Shown here in pieces: positions 60,194 to 64,000 of a stretch of 64,000 nucleotides of DNA. Both the position numbers and the translations under genes were made by a program. Each line of letters starts with the position of its first letter. The stretch's first letter is position 1. A model generated the notes under the pieces. It searched no databases. It saw only the letters and a list, made by a program, of their open reading frames with translations, and was not told where the DNA came from. This DNA comes from Bacillus sp. V3-13 (GTDB taxonomy: Bacteria; Bacillota; Bacilli; Bacillales; Cytobacillaceae), in contig NZ_PGUZ01000033.1 of the NCBI RefSeq assembly GCF_002860165.1, positions 61,557-125,556 of the forward strand. The letters are read 5' to 3'.

Positions 60194-60994
60194 ATGAAAA
60201 ACAGTTTAAAAACACTTTTGATTCTGATTCTCCTGCCATTGATGTTTCAAAATAGTGCAGCTGCCGAGACGGCGAACTCTCCGATTCACTGGGGAATCAA
60301 AAGGGCTGCCAACGAGATTCCGGCAGAAGCAGGCAAGCCACTCGATCAGCTGCTGGAAAGGTATGATGCTTTTTATAAAGGCGATCCCCGTAAAAAAGAT
60401 ATTTACCTTACTTTTGATAATGGCTATGAAAATGGCTACACGGGCCAGATTTTGGATGTATTGAAAAAAGAAAATGTACCCGCTGCCTTTTTTATAACCG
60501 GACATTATCTGCAAACCGCGCCAGATCTGGTGGAGCGCATGAGTGACGAAGGACATACGATTGGCAACCATTCGTGGCATCATCCTGATTTGACAAAGGT
60601 GAGCGACAAACGGTTCAAAGAAGAGCTTGAAAGAGTAAGGAGCGCAACAGCTGAGCTGACAGGAAAAAAGCAAATGATCTATTTGCGCCCGCCACGGGGC
60701 ATTTTTAGTGAGCGGACACTCGCGCTTGCCAAACAGGAAGGTTACACACATGTTTTCTGGTCACTTGCGTATATTGATTGGCAAACAGACCGGCAAAAAG
60801 ACGCAGACTATGCATACAACAATATTATGAAACAAATTCATCCTGGAGCGGTTTTGCTGTTACATACTGTATCGAAGGACAATGCCGATGCATTACAAAG
60901 CGTCATTCGGGACTTAAAAAAACGCGGATATACTTTTAAAAGCCTTGATGATCTTAGAATGGAAAAGGTGATACAAGAGCGAATGCTTTACTAA
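60194..60994 (+). CDS. pdaA: Delta-lactam biosynthetic polysaccharide deacetylase PdaA
   Basis: 266 residues from ATG 60194, with GGAGG seven bases upstream. A signal peptide (residues 1-24) precedes a NodB-homology domain: motif 1 TFDNGYENGYT, motif 2 GHTIGNHSWHHPDL, motif 3 YLRPPRGIFSE, then FWSLAYIDWQ and VLLLHTVSKDN. Asn in motif 1 (TFDN) and the N-terminal SPIHWGIKR are typical of PdaA. It deacetylates muramic acid so that the muramic delta-lactam of spore cortex can form. Expected in the forespore; no clear sigma-G promoter was seen. Confidence 0.95.
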   Translation: MKNSLKTLLILILLPLMFQNSAAAETANSPIHWGIKRAANEIPAEAGKPLDQLLERYDAFYKGDPRKKDIYLTFDNGYENGYTGQILDVLKKENVPAAFFITGHYLQTAPDLVERMSDEGHTIGNHSWHHPDLTKVSDKRFKEELERVRSATAELTGKKQMIYLRPPRGIFSERTLALAKQEGYTHVFWSLAYIDWQTDRQKDADYAYNNIMKQIHPGAVLLLHTVSKDNADALQSVIRDLKKRGYTFKSLDDLRMEKVIQERMLY

Positions 60995-61008
60995 CTAAAC
61001 AATGTTTG

Positions 61009-61047
61009 AAACTCGCCCTCAGCAGCGGCGAGTTTCATTTTTTTTGT
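61009..61047 (+). terminator. Terminator after pdaA
   Basis: GAAACTCGCC pairs with GGCGAGTTTC around CTCAGCAGC, followed by ATTTTTTTT. Confidence 0.9.
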
Positions 61048-61115
61048 GCACCTGCCGCGATATGATTCATAAAAAATGCTATAATACGGGGAAACTGATA
61101 AAAGGACGGATGGAT

Positions 61116-61976
61116 ATGGAAACATTGAAGATTGCTGGCCCATATAATTTTGACCTTGTGCTGGACAGGCTCTCGCTTGATTCATTAAATACAGTTAACA
61201 AAGAAAAGCGTGCGGTTAAAGTCCCGCTGGTGATAGAGCGCGAGCCGTTTGTTGCCGAGATTACTGCTAAAGGCACGGTGGATGAGCCTGAGTTTAGTAT
61301 TTCGGGGATAGAGAATCGCTATAAAGAACCAGCAATAGCAAGATTGTCGGCAATCTTTCAATGGCATACGCCTTTGCAACAGATTCATCAGCATTTTCAG
61401 GCAACAAAGCTGAAAGACCTATTTACTAAGCATTACGGAACACCGCTTGTACTCGATTTCGATCCATACAGCTGCTTGCTTAAATGCATTGTCCATCAAC
61501 AATTAAATCTGTCTTTTGCACAGACACTTACAGAACGCATGGTCAAAACCTTTGGATTTGAAAAAGACGGGGTCTGGTTTTATCCACAACCCGAAAGGCT
61601 GGCGGCTCTGAAGACGGAGGATCTTAGAGCTTTGCAGTTCAGCGGTCGCAAAGCGGAATATGTGATCGGAATTGCCCGGGAAATTGTCGAAGGCCGGCTC
61701 GATTTTTCTGAAATTGAAAAGTTGCCAGATGATGAGATTATGGCAAAACTGATCAAGCTTCGCGGCGTCGGGCCTTGGACCGTGCAAAATTTCCTGCTGT
61801 TTGGACTTGGAAGGCCAAATCATTTCCCGACAGCCGACATTGGCATCCAAAATGCATTGAAAATATTGTTTGGTCTCGACCGAAAACCAACTCTCGAAGA
61901 AATGGAAGACTATAAAATCGGTTGGGAACCATATTTAAGCTATGCTTCGCTTTATTTATGGAGGAGCATTGAATAA
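61116..61976 (+). CDS. yfjP: AlkA-like DNA-3-methyladenine glycosylase (YfjP)
   Basis: 286 residues from ATG 61116, spaced correctly from AAAGGA; ATG 61110 and longer frames are less likely. The HhH-GPD domain is clear: [21 protein letters not shown] with the catalytic Asp in FPTADIGIQ. An N-terminal about 100-residue region corresponds to the AlkA_N-like domain. It removes alkylated bases. B. subtilis yfjP is adjacent to yfjO, as here. Confidence 0.9.
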   Translation: METLKIAGPYNFDLVLDRLSLDSLNTVNKEKRAVKVPLVIEREPFVAEITAKGTVDEPEFSISGIENRYKEPAIARLSAIFQWHTPLQQIHQHFQATKLKDLFTKHYGTPLVLDFDPYSCLLKCIVHQQLNLSFAQTLTERMVKTFGFEKDGVWFYPQPERLAALKTEDLRALQFSGRKAEYVIGIAREIVEGRLDFSEIEKLPDDEIMAKLIKLRGVGPWTVQNFLLFGLGRPNHFPTADIGIQNALKILFGLDRKPTLEEMEDYKIGWEPYLSYASLYLWRSIE

Positions 61977-61993
61977 TACTGGAGTTGTACATC

Positions 61994-63376
61994 ATGAAAA
62001 ATGAACAAACCGTTAAAATAAAACCGAATCAAACTTTTCCGCTGACGATTAAACGGCTCGGAATTAATGGGGAAGGCGTCGGATACTTCAAGAAACAAGT
62101 AGTATTTGTACCTGGAGCTCTCCCGGGAGAAGAAGTCGTAGTTGAGGCAACCAAGGTCCATCCAAAGTTTGCTGAAGCGCGAATCAAGAAAATCCGTAAA
62201 AAGTCGGAGTACAGAGTTAAACCGGTCTGTCCCATTTACGAACAATGCGGAGGCTGCCAGCTTCAGCATTTGCACTATGACCAGCAATTAAAGGGAAAAC
62301 GTGATATCGTTGTTCAATCCCTTGAACGACATACAAAACTGAAAGTTGACGAGCTAGACATTAGAGAAACGATCGGCATGGCTGATCCATGGAATTACCG
62401 GAATAAAAGCCAATTCCAGGTCGGGGAACGTGATGGCAAAGTACTTGCCGGTCTATACGGCTTAAACTCGCACAAACTGATCAACATCCAGCAGTGCGCC
62501 GTTCAGCACCCGCAAACGAACAACGCGACAGAAATCGTCAAAGGTGTCCTGCAGGATTTGAAAATCCCGATCTATAATGAAAGAACCCGAAAAGGCGTCG
62601 TCCGGACAATCGTGGCGAGAGTCGGAGTGCAAACTGCAGAATTGCAGATCGTGCTCATCACCGCAACGGCCGAGATCCCCAAAAAAGATCTTGTCATCCA
62701 GGAAATTCTCAAGAGGCTGCCAGATGTAAAATCGATTGTCCAGAACATCAATGGTGAAAAAACATCGGTGATTTTCGGCGATAAAACAGAAACATTGGCC
62801 GGCAAGGACTTCATCCAGGAAACGTTGGGAGAGCTATCATTCGAACTGTCAGCCCGTACCTTCTTCCAGCTGAATCCCGAACAAACGGTCGTTCTCTATA
62901 ATGAAGTGAAAAAAGCGGCAGCGCTCACCGGCAAGGAAAAAATCGTCGATGCATACTGCGGAGTTGGAACAATCGGACTGTGGCTGGCGGATGACGCAGC
63001 AGAAATCAGGGGAATGGACGTCGTCCCGGAATCGATTGAAGATGCAAAGAAAAACGCAAAGCGTCATGGAGTGGACCAAGCAACGTATGTCACAGGCAAA
63101 GCAGAAGACCTCCTGCCAAAATGGCTGAAAGAAGGCTGGAAACCCGATATCATCATCGTCGACCCACCACGCACCGGCTGCGACCGTCAATTTTTGCAGA
63201 CAGTACTGAAAATAAAGCCGAAGAAACTGATTTATGTTTCATGCAACCCTTCCACTCTTGCCAAGGATATTGATTTCTTGGGCCGGGAATATAAGGTTGA
63301 GTACATTCAGCCTGTTGACATGTTTCCGCAGACTGCGCATGTGGAGTGCTGTACACTGCTGGTCCGAAAAGATTAG
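61994..63376 (+). CDS. 23S rRNA (uracil-C5)-methyltransferase, RlmCD/RumA type
   Basis: 460 residues from ATG 61994, nine bases after GGAG. A TRAM domain (residues about 10-65), a 4Fe-4S motif ([14 protein letters not shown]), an insertion/central domain, and a Rossmann-type methyltransferase with [15 protein letters not shown] and the catalytic Cys in [15 protein letters not shown]. subtilis has two relatives, YefA (RlmCD, 459 residues) and YfjO; the yfjP neighbour argues for the yfjO locus, although the domain set is that of RlmCD. The stop codon overlaps by two bases the stop of the convergent recombinase remnant. Confidence 0.9.
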   Translation: MKNEQTVKIKPNQTFPLTIKRLGINGEGVGYFKKQVVFVPGALPGEEVVVEATKVHPKFAEARIKKIRKKSEYRVKPVCPIYEQCGGCQLQHLHYDQQLKGKRDIVVQSLERHTKLKVDELDIRETIGMADPWNYRNKSQFQVGERDGKVLAGLYGLNSHKLINIQQCAVQHPQTNNATEIVKGVLQDLKIPIYNERTRKGVVRTIVARVGVQTAELQIVLITATAEIPKKDLVIQEILKRLPDVKSIVQNINGEKTSVIFGDKTETLAGKDFIQETLGELSFELSARTFFQLNPEQTVVLYNEVKKAAALTGKEKIVDAYCGVGTIGLWLADDAAEIRGMDVVPESIEDAKKNAKRHGVDQATYVTGKAEDLLPKWLKEGWKPDIIIVDPPRTGCDRQFLQTVLKIKPKKLIYVSCNPSTLAKDIDFLGREYKVEYIQPVDMFPQTAHVECCTLLVRKD

Positions 63377-63930
63377 TAATAGCAGCTGTAGTGAGTAACA
63401 GGTCTTATATAAAAACCAACAGGTCTAAATTTTTTAGGGTTAATTAGGGTGAACCGTACCATAAATAAAGGTAAACTATTAAGGGACTCAAGCATGTCCC
63501 TTTTATATTTACCGTATGAAATGGAGCTTTTTGACCAGGCATCTAGCTGTTGTTCAAGGTCTGGATAAATCTTTTGCAGCAATTCGTAGCTGTCGGCCAT
63601 AGCATCGATGGTGAAATCAAAGAAAAGGTTAATCTTTGTAATATGACGGCCTATACCACGTGGTGCTTCTAGACTCACCTGAATGTCTTTAATGATAGAG
63701 CGGAGCAGTATTTTTTGTTCTTCTGGCTCAACCTGTGAGAGTAAAACCTGAAAATCCCCTAATAATCGTTGTACTGAATCATAGTCAACAGGTGAAGTAT
63801 CGGCTTCTGTTATTTCCGTATTTAATGTTTCTAGGCGTTCTTCTAGCTGCTTTTTTTGTTCCTGGGAGGAGACTAGTACACGATCAAAATTAAAGTTATG
63901 AGTTAGACGAGAATGGGTAAATACCTCTTA
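63373..63930 (-). pseudogene. Large serine recombinase, C-terminal remnant
   Basis: The minus-strand frame is open from a TAA near 63930 to the stop at 63373-63375, about 185 residues, without the catalytic N-terminal half. It encodes a coiled-coil region (QEQKKQLEERLETLNTEI), VQRLLGDFQVLLSQVEPEEQ, and the typical end of phage/ICE serine recombinases (LLRSIIKDIQVSLEAPRGIG...). The rest is interrupted by the sequence that begins the transposase-like frame at 63947. It marks a site where a mobile element integrated directly behind the rRNA methyltransferase gene. Confidence 0.75.
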
Positions 63931-63946
63931 AAAAGAGGTGTGCCGT

Positions 63947-64000
63947 ATGCCTATCGTTAACGAAGTTCGGTTATCGCAAAGGGAACGAGCAAAACTTTAT
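63947..64000 (+). mobile_element. Start of a probable transposase gene (insertion sequence), cut by the window edge
   Basis: ATG 63947 with GAGGTG five bases upstream begins a frame reading MPIVNEVRLSQRERAKLY, open to the edge. The beginning is like that of IS-type transposases, but 18 residues do not allow a family call. The palindrome ACCTCTTAAAAAGAGGT at 63923-63939 lies just ahead. Because it interrupts the recombinase remnant, it is probably an inserted element. Confidence 0.45.

Overview
The window comes from a low-to-moderate G+C, endospore-forming member of the Bacillaceae. Indicators are strong AAGGAGG-type ribosome binding sites, many GTG and TTG starts, U-tailed intrinsic terminators, sporulation-type genes (pdaA, a SpoVB-like flippase, sqhC), the lia cell-envelope stress operon, SinI/SinR, and blocks that follow the order of the Bacillus subtilis yfk and yfj genes. 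The genus cannot be fixed from the sequence; a Mesobacillus/Neobacillus-like organism is a guess. No rRNA, tRNA or CRISPR array was seen.

Layout. 1-0.9 kb: the end of a TPR receptor with a short secreted propeptide directly behind it (RRNPP-type quorum-sensing cassette). 1.1-1.6 kb: a c-di-GMP-I riboswitch with terminator in front of an 83-residue unknown protein. 1.6-10.7 kb: LacI regulator, a two-component pair, two tandem subtilisin-like proteases (the second with S-layer-homology domains) and an AraC-type regulator. 10.8-13.2 kb: decayed and small accessory genes and a DMT transporter. 13.3-15.2 kb: squalene/sporulenol cyclase. 15.5-19.1 kb: liaI-liaH-liaF-liaS-liaR without liaG. 19.1-25.3 kb: peptide symporter, SpoVB-like protein, ECF sigma factor, TrkA_C protein, CorA transporter. 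25.3-28.2 kb (minus strand): an HD-GYP phosphodiesterase fused to a B12-binding-like domain, a frameshifted DNA-binding protein, and a second c-di-GMP-I riboswitch upstream of them. 29-36 kb: mscL, preQ1 riboswitch and queF, acyP, ampS, a lipoprotein, topB. 36-40 kb: hutH, a small protein, and a peroxiredoxin whose active-site cysteine codon is TGA, followed at the right distance by a bSECIS-like hairpin: a probable selenoprotein. 40-45 kb: motAB, psuK-psuG, a third c-di-GMP-I riboswitch directly in front of a sinI-like antirepressor gene, and convergent sinR. 45-60 kb: the yfk-type block (yfkM, map, yfkK, yfkH, zosA, an MFS transporter, yfkD, yfkAB), with a cytosolic-type gamma-glutamyltransferase, YtxH-like proteins and class I fumarase. 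60-63.4 kb: pdaA, yfjP, RlmCD-type methyltransferase. 63.4-64 kb: a truncated serine recombinase interrupted by the start of what is probably an insertion sequence.

How it fits together. Three c-di-GMP riboswitches, a phosphodiesterase with intact HD and GYP motifs, the flagellar stator and the SinI/SinR matrix switch within 45 kb point to second-messenger control of the sessile/motile decision, with c-di-GMP acting on sinI RNA. Envelope and stress functions (lia, DtpT, CorA, MscL, ZosA, YfkM with a SigB-like promoter) fill much of the rest. Scattered through intergenic regions are short-period imperfect repeat arrays (20-21 bp, and one of 52 bp) whose spacing is close to whole numbers of DNA helical turns; their role is unknown.
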